A DNA stretch of 64,000 nt from Pyropia yezoensis (Eukaryota > Rhodophyta > Bangiophyceae > Bangiales > Bangiaceae), in NCBI GenBank assembly GCA_009829735.1, contig CM020620.1, positions 23,658,020 to 23,722,019 on the forward strand, written 5' to 3'. A model generated the notes under the pieces. That model did no database searches, was not told the origin of the DNA, and was given only the letters and a program-made list of their open reading frames with translations. Both the position numbers and the translations under genes were made by a program. Of this stretch, positions 1 to 10,390 are shown piece by piece (position 1 is the first letter of the stretch; each line of letters begins with the position of its first letter).

Positions 1-60
1 CACAAGCTGTCGGTCATGTGGCAACACTCTCCCTGCTCGTGCCACACGGCTAGACAGCCG

Positions 61-571
61 CTAGCTTCCCCAGTCCATGCTGCCCGTCGCAGAGAACGGC
101 AACCCGAGAAAGTTGGACCTGTTGGTGCCCCAAATATTGAGGCAAGGAGAGACGACAGGTACGTACCGAATGAGCACCTCCCCAATCCTCCCTGCCATGG
201 CACCGCCCACCCATTCCTCCGCATCCCCTAGCAGCACATTGAAGTAGGCGTCGGTGGATGTTAGGCGACCGCGGTACTCCATACCCCACTTGAGCCGCAC
301 GACCACTGGAGACCCGACCAGGGAGGCGAGAAAGGGTTTGGGGTTAACGGGGTCCGGCGCGCGCCCGCCCCCTGCCTGTGGAAGACCATACCAGCCAAAC
401 AGAGGAGAGCGTGAAAAGAAGAGTCAGCCTCATGCTCTGTGGGGAAAACAAGCGAGCGACCGGCCAGTCGTGGTGAAACAAGGGGGTCCACGCGCGACAA
501 GCAAAGAGCGAAGAATCACAGCAGCAACGGTGCTGGCCACTCCCCCCAAATATACAAAAGAGGCGTACCAT
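61..571 (-). CDS. SNRPF: Small nuclear ribonucleoprotein SmF, spliced
   Basis: SmF is a subunit of the heptameric Sm ring on the spliceosomal U snRNAs. The main exon (375-167) reads VNPKPFLASLVGSPVVVRLK, then GMEYRG, and ends in GEVLI plus two bases of an Arg codon; these match the Sm1 fold and the SmF N-terminal signature NPKPFL. I infer exon 1 as just the ATG (571-569) followed at once by donor GTACGC, and exon 3 as 118-61. Intron 2 (166-119) is only 48 nt, starts GTACGT and ends CAG. Joined exons give 89 aa, close to the usual 86. Intron 2 is a multiple of three without a stop, so the unspliced frame also stays open. Family identity is secure; exon 1 and the divergent C-terminal exon are less so. 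A CCAAT box lies at 762-766, upstream on this gene's strand. Confidence 0.82.
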
Positions 572-954
572 GCTAACCCGCCAGACGGGCACAAAGACAC
601 TCGTCAACGGCTCACGAAGTCCCCAGTGAAGAGAGGCGCACACAAGCAAGGTCGTAAAGCGGTAGTGACGAGGCAACATGCGCCGGCCACCACGGCAGAG
701 TTGATAGTGGCACAACGTGGGCGCGGGAACGCGACGCGGCATGAACCATCCGTGATCCCAACCAATAGGAAGCTGAGAGGGTAGGAAAATACAATGAAAA
801 TGAAACGACCTGCGACTATCTTCGCACGTGGCACGAAATGCTGACTTTGAGAGTGGCGAAAATGGTGTTTAGTGCATTAAATGTCACGTGTCTCTCCTCG
901 GATTCCGACAGGCCACGTCAGTCACAAGTCGCGTGTGTCCCGCCCCCGCCTCCC
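572..954. other. Intergenic: SmF promoter side / V-PPase 3' side
   Basis: No gene seen. The stretch holds the presumed promoter of the minus-strand SmF gene, including a CCAAT box at 762-766, and the 3' flank of the pyrophosphatase gene. Confidence 0.5.
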
Positions 955-3900
955 TCACCGGGTCGACGTATCACCCATCAGGCGCGCTGGCGTGCGGCCG
1001 AAGTCAACCTCTTCCCGGCTGCTCAGGCCAGGCAGCGTGTCCGCCAACGCATGCTGGGGCATCCCCACGGCGTGCAGCGCCTCGTGCAGCTGAGAGCCTG
1101 GGATGACAACGTCGGGGGTGGCCATGGAGCGGCCGTCTTCGAAGAAGGGGCTGACCATCTTTGGTGGCGCCTTCACCTCGGCCTCAGCGCGGGCCGCCTC
1201 AGCCGCCGCGTGCTGTGCCGCCGCCGCCGCTGCCGCCCGTCGGTGGTCGCGATTGAGCTTGATGTTCCACATGCCAAAGAGCGCCACGATGAAGAGGGTG
1301 ACGCCAAGCAGGATGGCGCCCACCCACCCGTCCTCCCGGCCCTCGTTCATCAACCCAATGGTAACCAGGCCGATGGATGTCATGAGCTTTTGTAGGATGT
1401 TGAGAGATGGGCCCGCTGCGTCCTTCATCCCATCGCCCAGCGTGTCGCCCGCAACCGTCGCCTTGTGCCACTCGGAGGACTTACCGTGGCGGGTGCCGAA
1501 CTCGCCCGACTCGACTAGCTTCTTGGCGTTGTCAAACGAGCCGCCAGCGTTGCCCATCATGGTGCCTAGCACGAAGCTGGAGGCGATCGCCGCCAGCAGC
1601 ATCCCGATGAGCGCCTGCTGGCCAAAGCCAAAGCCGAGGATCAACGGCGCCATAAACGCAATGATGCCGGGAAGAACCATCTCAAACAGCGCCGCGCGCG
1701 TGGCAATCGCCACGCAGCGCACGTGGTCAGGACGGACGCCCACGGCACCGTCACGGAGGCCCGGAATCACTCGGAACTGGTGACGCACCTCGGCAATCAT
1801 GGCCTGCGCCGCCCGGCTGACCGCGAGGATGACAAAGGCGCCAAACAAGAAGGGCAGCATGACACCCACCAGCACAGACACCAGCACGTACGGGTTCAGC
1901 AGGGACACAATCCGAAGCTCGCTAATAAGCGCCGTTGGCGTTTCAAAAATGGAGCCGACCAGCGAGCGCGGCGACGGCAGCTGCCCCGAATCCTGCAGCA
2001 GCGCCGTAAGAAGCGCAAACGCGGTGAGAACAGCAGAGCCATTGGAGAACCCTTTGCCCGTCGCCGCCGTGGTGTTGCCAAGCGCGTCCAGCGCATCGGT
2101 CGTCTCGCGAACCGATGGGGGAAGCTTGGCCATCTCAGCAATACCGCCAGCATTGTCCGCAACCGGCCCGTAGGCGTCCGTGGCCATCGTAACCCCGAGT
2201 GTGGACAGCATTCCCACAGCCGCCAAGGCGATGCCGTAAGGCCCAAACAGGGCGTGTGCACTAAGAATGGCAGAGACAACAAACGCGAGCGGCATGAGGG
2301 TGGATAACATTCCAACGCCCAGACCCTGAAGCATCACCGCCCCCGCCCCAAACGCCCCCGCAGACGCAATCCCCTGCGTCGGCCCGTACGCAGACGACGT
2401 GAAGTACTCAGTGACCCAGCCAATGCCTAGGCCCAGGCCAAGCCCAATGAGGATGCACAAAAACAGGCGCCACGGCGTCTGGTGAGCAGCGCCATGCTGG
2501 AAACCCAGCACTGTCGTGGGCTTGTACACCCCGTCGACGACCTGACCCAGCGGCAGCATTACTGGGTCAGCGGGGTTTGACTCAAACTGGCCGCGGCATG
2601 GGTTGGCGACAGTCGTATCCAGTTCAAACACCGGTACAGGGGCTCCGTCCAGGCTAAACCCGCGCTGCGCTTGGAAGTGCGAGTTACCACCAAAGAAACC
2701 CCAGCACAGGCCTACCGAGCCAAGCACCACCAGCACCGCGGTGATGAGCACGTTGGTGCGCAGCGACCACAGGAGACCACCCGTCACATGACTACGCTGC
2801 TTGGCATCGCTGAGGTCCTCGTCAAGCGACGACGACACGCGCAGGCCAACAGTGCCGACTGCGCACGCCATGACACCAACTGCGGCTAGCATGAACGGAA
2901 GCGCCACAAAGATCGAGTTGGACGCCCAGGTCGTCGAGGTGGGGTACTCGAGGTAGCGATCGGCCTGAATGCAGATGAAGCGCGCGTACGAGAGGGTCTC
3001 GGGGTATCCCACCGGTCCACACTGCCGATCAATGTGGAGATGGTTAAACACGCACAGAGCAAGCGGGCTGCGGTAAAAGTAGGGCAGGCCCGCGCCCAGG
3101 ATAGCAGTTGAGATGATGGAGCCCACAAACGACTCAAATAGGTCCGCGCCCATGCCGGCTACGTCGCCCACATTGTCGCCCACATTGTCTGCAATCGTGG
3201 CGGGGTTGCGCGGGTCGTCCTCAGGGATGTTCGCCTCGACCTTGCCAACCAGGTCTGCGCCAACGTCCGCGGCCTTGGTAAAGATTCCTCCCGCCACGCG
3301 TGCGAACAGCGCAATCGTGGACGCGCCCGCCGAGAACCCCGCCAGCGCGCGTACGTCCTGGAACATGAGGTATGCTGCCGAGACGCCGGCCAGCCCGATG
3401 CACACGACCGCCATGCCCATGACTGAACCCGACCGGAAGGCCACCCCCAGCGCCGCGGCCAGCCCCTGGTGCGCCGCCGCCGCTGTGCGCACATTCCCGC
3501 GCGTCGCGATGGCCATCCCCACCGCCCCCGTCAGCGCCGAAAGGGTGGCACCCATCACGTAGCAGCCCGCCAGCCGCCAGTTGGTACCCACCCCGAGGAG
3601 CACGAAAATGCCCAGGCACAACAGGAAGAGGTAGCGGTACTCCTCAGAGAGAAAGGTGCTGGAGCCCTGGCGGATGGCGGTGGCGAGCTCCACCATGCGA
3701 GGGGTGCCCACGTCCGAGCGCACCACCTTGATGGCGTGGAAGGTGGCCACCGCCATGCCCGCTGTTGCCACCGTCAGCGCCGCCCAGACGTACACTGACG
3801 GCAAAAGGAACTCAAACGCCCTAAAGCGGTAGTCTCGGTCGCCAATGACGGTCGAACGGTCCAGCAAGCGGCATAAATCACCCGTCCTGCACGTGGCAAT

Positions 3901-4236
3901 GAGGATGAGCCAGATGAACAGGACAAGAAACGACACAAGGAAGAAGGCGGCGCCAATAAGCAGGCGCTTGGACGTACGCCCACGGTCCCGCAGCATGCGC
4001 TCATTCACAAAGTGCGACTCGCGAGCACTGGGGCTCATAGGACCGCGCTCCGCCTCCTCCGCCGCGGCCCGCGCGTCGACATCCTCCGCGTAGGGGTAAT
4101 CGTCGGGCGAGACGGGGACGTAGCCGTAGTAGCCACCATCGACAGCCGCGTCGGCCGAAGGCGCCACCACTGTCGACGGGCTCGACACGTTTTGCACACC
4201 CGCGCGGTCCCGGGGGCCCTCCGTTGCCGTCTCCAT
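955..4236 (-). CDS. Membrane H+-translocating pyrophosphatase, K+-dependent type
   Basis: V-PPase hydrolyses pyrophosphate to pump protons into vacuoles or acidocalcisomes. The catalytic loop DVGADLVGKVE is near residue 325, followed by DNVGDNVGD; the late acidic motif GDTLGDGMKD and about 16 hydrophobic segments are present. The signature GNTTAATGKG near residue 720 has Ala where K+-independent enzymes carry Lys, so this should be the K+-dependent class. I start at the ATG at 4236 (METATEG); the frame is open further upstream, but that part is low-complexity Arg/Pro sequence. From here the protein is 1093 aa, against roughly 670-800 for the family. The excess is an acidic N-terminal tail, two extra loops between membrane helices (one with several Cys) and about 100 residues at the C-terminus. 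Confidence 0.95.
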   Translation of the reverse strand: METATEGPRDRAGVQNVSSPSTVVAPSADAAVDGGYYGYVPVSPDDYPYAEDVDARAAAEEAERGPMSPSARESHFVNERMLRDRGRTSKRLLIGAAFFLVSFLVLFIWLILIATCRTGDLCRLLDRSTVIGDRDYRFRAFEFLLPSVYVWAALTVATAGMAVATFHAIKVVRSDVGTPRMVELATAIRQGSSTFLSEEYRYLFLLCLGIFVLLGVGTNWRLAGCYVMGATLSALTGAVGMAIATRGNVRTAAAAHQGLAAALGVAFRSGSVMGMAVVCIGLAGVSAAYLMFQDVRALAGFSAGASTIALFARVAGGIFTKAADVGADLVGKVEANIPEDDPRNPATIADNVGDNVGDVAGMGADLFESFVGSIISTAILGAGLPYFYRSPLALCVFNHLHIDRQCGPVGYPETLSYARFICIQADRYLEYPTSTTWASNSIFVALPFMLAAVGVMACAVGTVGLRVSSSLDEDLSDAKQRSHVTGGLLWSLRTNVLITAVLVVLGSVGLCWGFFGGNSHFQAQRGFSLDGAPVPVFELDTTVANPCRGQFESNPADPVMLPLGQVVDGVYKPTTVLGFQHGAAHQTPWRLFLCILIGLGLGLGIGWVTEYFTSSAYGPTQGIASAGAFGAGAVMLQGLGVGMLSTLMPLAFVVSAILSAHALFGPYGIALAAVGMLSTLGVTMATDAYGPVADNAGGIAEMAKLPPSVRETTDALDALGNTTAATGKGFSNGSAVLTAFALLTALLQDSGQLPSPRSLVGSIFETPTALISELRIVSLLNPYVLVSVLVGVMLPFLFGAFVILAVSRAAQAMIAEVRHQFRVIPGLRDGAVGVRPDHVRCVAIATRAALFEMVLPGIIAFMAPLILGFGFGQQALIGMLLAAIASSFVLGTMMGNAGGSFDNAKKLVESGEFGTRHGKSSEWHKATVAGDTLGDGMKDAAGPSLNILQKLMTSIGLVTIGLMNEGREDGWVGAILLGVTLFIVALFGMWNIKLNRDHRRAAAAAAAQHAAAEAARAEAEVKAPPKMVSPFFEDGRSMATPDVVIPGSQLHEALHAVGMPQHALADTLPGLSSREEVDFGRTPARLMGDTSTR

Positions 4237-5742
4237 TTCGCCGCAACGTGCGTCGCGGCGGCACGTGCCGCGTGGGGGGCGATGACAGGGAAAGCAACAA
4301 GCGAACGGCCACAGACGGCGGCTGCCGAGCCGACGAAGACGGGGCCGCGGGTGAAGACGGGAGCAACGAGGGGACAGGAGGGGGGCGGGAGGGGAGGGCG
4401 TGGCAGCAGTGAAGGTAGGGAGGGACGGTAGCCGTCCAGCGTCACGTCGGCGGCGCGTCCCGTGACGCGACGCGCCCCAACGCCGGTGCCGGGGACCGAC
4501 AAAACGCCGACCAGACAGCGGCACCACCGCGGTGACGGCAGCGACGGCTTTTCCTGTCGAGAGGCGGGGCACGCCAAAAAAAAAATGAAACGCGCGCGCA
4601 GGCGGCAGGGGAAACGAGGCGTGCGGCGTCTGCGCACACCGCGGGTAGGCAGCAACAACGAAGGAAGAGAAAAAAATAAAACACCAGCCACGCGTCGAGA
4701 AGGGGAACCCTGCGGATGGAGGCGCGGACACCCCCGCCACGGGGGCGGCGTGCGCGGTGGGCAGTCGTTCCCCACGCCGCCGCCGTCCCACCGCCCCCCC
4801 CGCCACAGCCGCGCCGCCGCAGCAGCCGGCCGAGCCTCAGGGCCGCACCACAGCAGCTGTGCCCGCGGGAGTCATGGAAGTCCTGCCGGGAGCTTCAAAG
4901 CCCCCACGTACACAGCCAGTGGGGGGGGGGGGGGCTAGAGGAGTGGCGCGAGTCGGGCGCGCCGTTGCCGCCGTCGGGCGCCAAACGCCGTTGCCGGGCG
5001 GAGTGGCGGCCGTTTCCGCTGCCGGGCGGCGTGGCGCCGTCGCCGCCACGGCCCCGCTGCCTGTACGCATCGCGCACCGCGCCGGCTGGCGCGATTGTCA
5101 GTCGGGGGGGGCGGCGCGCACCGGCAAGACGAGCGGCCGCGGGTGGTCGTGGAAGCTGGTCGAGAACGTAGAAGACGCGGGTCTGATGGGCATGGGGATA
5201 GCGTGGGCGTGGCGGCGGGCGGGTGCTTCTGGCCGTCAAGAGGAACCTGGTCGCTAGTCCCCGAAATATTTCTCGTCATGGTTGACAAGTCTCCAACGTC
5301 CGTGGATAAGTACGTACATTCGCCACGTGTTCATAGTGGCACTACGAAGCTCCATGGACTGTGGGCGAGCGGTGAAAGGGCAGGCAGCATTGTCGTGTCC
5401 TATAGATATCGCCGTAGCTGCGTGTAGGCGCACGGTGCCGTTGGTGCCCCATGCAAATCGACCACGCCCAACACCCTCGGACCACGCCGACGCTGACGCT
5501 GACATCGATGTATACCTGTACGCGGAAATCCCAAGAAGTCTTGTGTCGTTCGGCTGCTTTCTCCAGTGGGCTGCCATGGACCACCGATGCTGCCGATGCT
5601 TCGTAGTGGTCTTCTTCCTGTGTGGAGCGGCCTTATCGCCCCTGCCGAGTGAAGCTTGCCCAGTGAAACCTCCTCCTCCCACTCTGCCGTGACGCCGCGG
5701 TCAACACACCGCCCCCCCCCCCCCCCCCCCCACTTGCCTCCC
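4237..5742. other. Intergenic, V-PPase upstream region
   Basis: No gene supported. Open frames here are short and GC-driven. The stretch should contain the V-PPase promoter and 5' leader. It holds a 20-nt C run at 5712-5731 just beyond the tyrosinase stop codon. Confidence 0.5.
5712..5731. repeat. 20-nt poly-C tract
   Basis: Uninterrupted C run 12 bp from the 3' end of the tyrosinase coding frame. Confidence 0.9.
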
Positions 5743-7390
5743 TCACTTGGCATGCGGCGCAACGGCTTGCGCTTCCTCCTCGGCCTTTGCCTCGGCGGCC
5801 TCCTCGGCGACCTCCTCGGCGGCTTCCTCCTCCCGCTCCAGCTCCCCCTCCACCGCGTCCACGACCGCGCCCCCCTCCACGGCGGCATTTAGGTCCATGT
5901 CGTTGACCGCCGCAAAGAGCGCTAGCGTCGCCGCCCGTGTGTACTGCGTCGCCGCCAGCCGCGCCATCCGCACGGCGCGCTCCGCCGCCGCCGCCTTGCG
6001 GCGAGCCGCCCAGGCGTCCCGCCGGGCCTTTGCCGCCGCCGCCGCCGCTGCCTTTACCGCCGCGGCGGGCGCGCCGTCTGCGGCGGCGCTGTCGCCTGCG
6101 GGGTCGGCAGCCGCTCGTACGGCGCGGCGGGCCACCCCCGCCTCCCCTTCCCCCACGGGGGGGTCACGGTGGCCGCCCCGGGTGGCGGTGGCGGCCGTTG
6201 CCACTTCGGCGACCAGATCCCCCTGTGCCGCCGCCGCGACGGCGGTGGCGGCCCGCGCGGCGGCGGCGGCCGCCGCCGCCTTTGCAGCCGCTGCCGCCAC
6301 CGCTGCGGCGCCGTCTGCACTGGCCGCCTCTGCCTTGGCATTGAGGCGGGCGAGGAGCTCCGCCTTGGACTCCCTCCGGCCGGCCATCGGTTGGTGCGCG
6401 GGGGGTGGTCGGCGGCGCTGCTGCTGCTGCCTCTGTCGTTGCCGCTCATTGCGCGGGCCGGCCGCGGCGGCCTCCCCTCCGCCGTGGGGACCCTTACCAG
6501 CAGGCGGCGGTGTCGCGGTCCCGGCGCCTGCCTGCCGGTGGTGTGGCCACAAGGACCGCACCGTTCCGCCGACCGTGGCTGCCTCCCCGCCGGCCGCCCT
6601 CGCCGGGCAGTCGCCTTGCACGGTGCACAGGTCGGTGACGGCGTCGGCAGCGTCGGCAGCGGCGGCGGCAGCGTCGGCGGCCGGCGCCTCGCGCACCGCT
6701 CTGCACAGCTGTTTTGGGGCGTGCGAGTGGACAGGTGGGGGGGTGGTCAGTTCAGCTGCGCCCGGTGCCTCTGTTGCGGGCGCGCTTGTCGTTGGCGGCG
6801 CCCCTGTGCGCGTCGACGGTGTGGGTGATGGCACCGTTGGCGACCGGGTTGGCGGGGTCATGGCAGACTCCAGCGCCGCCTGCGGTCCATCTGTGCGGGT
6901 GGATGGTGTAGGCGCCGGTGCGGTGGATGACCCTGATGGCGGCGTCGCTGATGCGGTCGTCGGCGGGGACGCGCCGGTGGGCGCGCCTGCTAGGGCCGTC
7001 CCGCCCGGCGGCGAAGGCGTGGGCGATGGCGCCGTCGGCGACCGGGTTGGCGGGGTCATGGCAGACTCCAGCGCCGCCTGCGGTCCGTCTGTTTGCGTGG
7101 ATGTTGTGGATGTCGGCGCACTGGCTGACCCCGATGGCGGCGTCACTGAAGCGGTCGCTGACGGGGCCGCCGTGGGGGATGCGCCGGCGGGGGTGCCGGC
7201 CGGCGATGTCAGCGTCAGGGACGGCCCGTTCGTCTGTGTTGGGCTAGTCGAGGGCGATTTGGACGACTCTGCCGTTGACGACGGCGTCGGGGACGGTGAA
7301 GATGATGGCGGCTTGGTCTCTGACGATGGCGACGGTGTGGCTGGTGACGACTGCGACGGCGATGGCGTTGACTCGGCCGCTGATGATGGT

Positions 7391-7423
<33 letters not shown>

Positions 7424-8826
7424 AGTGACGGCGACGGCTCGCTCGTTGGCGACGGCGACGGCGTCGGCGTTCCCTCCCCCCGGGTCATCCGTGGGTCCAT
7501 CTCGTACCGCACGCAGTCGAGGTCAATCGCAGCAGCGGCGGGGAGGCCAAACGGCCTGAGTGTGGTGTCCCGGCTCGCCCAGACGGGTTCGCCGGCCCCC
7601 CCGCCGGGCGGCCACACCCACCCCCCGTACGCGCGGGGGTCCACCCCCGGCGCCGCCTGCCGTGCAGCCCACACCGCGTCAATATACGTGTGGTGCGCCC
7701 AAAAGGCCGGGTCAGCCGCCGCACGCTCCAGGCGGTACATGTTTGCTTGGATGCGCGGGTGCCCAATGGCCACATGCGGGTCCCCGTGGGCGGTCTCGAG
7801 GCCCCGAGCAAAGGCGTCAAAGGGGAGGGACGCGTTGGCGGCGAGCGCCCGCATCGCCCGCTTGGTGCGGAAAAGCCCGCCAAGGGCGCCCGGCTCCCCC
7901 GACGTGAACCCCCTGCTGACGCAGTGGCTCCCATTGTTGACGACGGACCACCGCCGAAATGGGCCGTCGGCAATGCACCCGCCGGTGACGGTGCCGCCGA
8001 GCATGGCGGGCGCCCACACGGGCGCCACCGCCGGGTCCGCCGCGTCCATGGACCAGTCCCAGAAGGGCAGCGTCACCGACGGGTCCAGCCGGCGGAGCGC
8101 GTTCTCCAGACCCAGTAGGAGCAGCCGGTGCCAGGCGAGAAAGTGGGCCCCCCCGTGGGCCTCCCCCGCCCACGCGGCGTGCATGCCCACAAACGATTCA
8201 AAGGCGTCCCAGGTGTCGCCGCCGCCGCCACCGCCGCCGCCGCCCCGCCCGGCCGCGGCCGCCGTCTCCTCCCGCCCGTAGCCGGGCGGCGCGCCCACCG
8301 TCCGCAGCCGCACCATCGCGGCGGTGTAGGCGTCCCGTTGGGCAGCCGTCAGCGACCCATACTCCCGCCGCACCCGCACCCCCGTGTCGCAGGTGACGTC
8401 CAGGGGGGGGCCCGCCGACGACGGCGCCGCCGCCGCCGCCCCCGCCGGCGCGGCAGCCTGCCGCCCCGACAGGGGTGGCACCCCCACCCCGACTCCCGCG
8501 CGAGCGGCGTCGGGGGGTGTCCCGCGGCCGCCGTCGCGGCCGCTCCCAGCAGCAGCACCGCTGCTGCCGGTGCGGGGTGGCGCGGCGGTCGCCACCCCTA
8601 CCCCCAGCCCAATGCCCACCACCGCGGCGGCCAGCACCGCAACTGTCATGGCCGCACGGCCACCGGCGGGTGGGCAGACCCGCCGTGACGGCCGCCGCGG
8701 CCGCCGCGACGAGCACCGGTCGGCCTGCAGTGGCGGTGGTAGTGGCAGCGGCGCGCCGGTGGGGGGGGCACCTCCCAGAGCCGCCATCCTTGGCGCGAGC
8801 CAGTCACCAAGCAGCACCACCCCCAA
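5743..8826 (-). CDS. Tyrosinase-family copper oxidase with long Ser/Pro-rich tail
   Basis: Tyrosinase-type type-3 copper proteins oxidise phenols. The CuA site shows an early His (GMHAAW) then AHFLAWHR near residue 230. CuB shows HGDPH near residue 345 and DPAFWAHHTYID about 35 residues later, matching the HxxxH...DPxFxxHH pattern. The frame opens at 8826; Met14 (8787) or Met60 (8649) could be the true start. Met60 begins a hydrophobic stretch (MTVAVLAAAVVGIG) that looks like a signal peptide or anchor. After the catalytic domain comes a several-hundred-residue Ser/Pro/Thr tail with (SP)n, including a 67-codon unit present twice (genomic spacing 201 bp, near 6868 and 7069), then an Ala-rich end. 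The tail resembles wall-type hydroxyproline-rich linkers, so a secreted or wall protein is likely. Substrate unknown. Confidence 0.88.
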
Positions 8827-10390
8827 TGGCCGCCCCGACGGGTGCGGACAAGGTGGGGGGGGGGAGAACGGAGTGTGTCACCAGCAGCGCCGCATGGACA
8901 GCGGGCCGGCGAGCACGCACGCTCTAAAAGAGGGGGCGGTCACCTCCCCCCCTCCCTCCCCCCACACGCTCAGCCCCGCATCGCGTGCGCGCGCAGCACG
9001 CGTGGTCCAACAGCCTCCTCGGCTGCCCACCCGGCAGGCCGTGCCAATGCGCTTGCCGCGGGTGACCGACCGCCCGCTTCCGACGTCAGGCGCCACTGGC
9101 TCGCCTGTACCCCCGGTGGGCCTCGTCCCTTCTTTCTCTGTGGGACCCGCTCTTTCTCCGTCCTCCGCGCCCCCGCCCCGTTTTCCTGGCGGCGGCGGGC
9201 GCGTCCACCGTCGACCCCCTCCCGACCGTCCCCTCTGACAGCGCCCCCCCACCTTCCCCCCCCACCCTCTCACCCTTCCCTGCCATGCGAGGGAAGAGGA
9301 GCCGCCACGACGACGCACCGCGCCATGTGGAGCCGCCACGGGGCACGCCAGCGGGAGGTCCCTGCCGCCGCCGCGGCCGTGGGGCGGTGGGGTGTGTGCA
9401 TGACGAGGGCCCCGCCCGCCGGCGGCAAAAACGCCCGGCCCGATCGGGGCGCATCTCGCGGGGGGTCGCCGCGGGAAGGGGGGCGCAACGAGAATGAATT
9501 TTTGCGGTGGCCGTACGCGAATTTCAGGGCTATGATGCAAGGATGGCTATTCTCCCAATTATGCTCGACTTGGCCATCAATTCAGCCGGAGAGAGACCTT
9601 TGACCAATGGTAGGTTGGCTCAGCCCTTATTTTTCACCAAGACAGCTGAAAGCTTGGTATCTAATCAGTCTTGATCTTGATCTTGACTTGCACATTCGAC
9701 GAAAATGGGAAAATAGCAACTTGTACTTCAGCCTTTCCTTCAGCTGAAGTCGCTCTGGGAGGGCGCCTGCAGAGGATGCTATGTATCTATGGTCTCTTGG
9801 GCAACAGGACATCCACCCCCATCGGTTCACTCCAGCCCCTGGCTCGGCACTTGCCCTCGTGGACCAGCCTCCACGCCCGCCCGCCATGGTCGCCAGCAAG
9901 ACAATGATGGCGGGAGGGGGGAAGGTGGGGCGGTGCAGGCGGGCACGCCTCAATCCGCCCAGCTGCACTCCCCTCCACAACAAATAACACGGGCTAGCTC
10001 GCGTGCATAACGACCGCTGTGGTGGCCGACACGTGACGGGGACCGTATGGCCGTCTTGTCCAATTAGAGGGGTGGAGGACGGCGGGCGGCCTTCCACGAA
10101 GTCTATCCGCTCGGACGTCAACACGCAGCGGGGCAGGTTTGGACAAGACAGGACGTGGAGGCGCAGCACGCGTAGGAGGCTCGTCAAGGGGGCTCGGCTA
10201 CGGGACCACCAGGGGGTGAGGTGCGTTGGGGAAGAGGGACAGGGGCCGGGTGCGGGGTACAACCGCCACGATGAGCACGGACGTCTTGACCTTCTTCCTC
10301 CTCCCCGGTGTTTCGGCGAGCCACCTTTAGCTACGAACTCTCCGGCCACCATACTCAAGACACAAAGCTCTCGAGGGATCCACGAGCGGT
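8827..10390. other. Intergenic, tyrosinase upstream region
   Basis: No convincing gene. Overlapping open frames on both strands are GC artefacts. 9490-9800 is less GC-rich than its surroundings. The stretch should contain the tyrosinase promoter and the 3' end of the transporter gene. Confidence 0.45.

Noticed and set aside
5747-8281. 844-codon plus-strand open frame
   Set aside because: Exact antisense of the tyrosinase gene; product is Ala/Ser-rich with no domain, while the minus strand has both copper sites.
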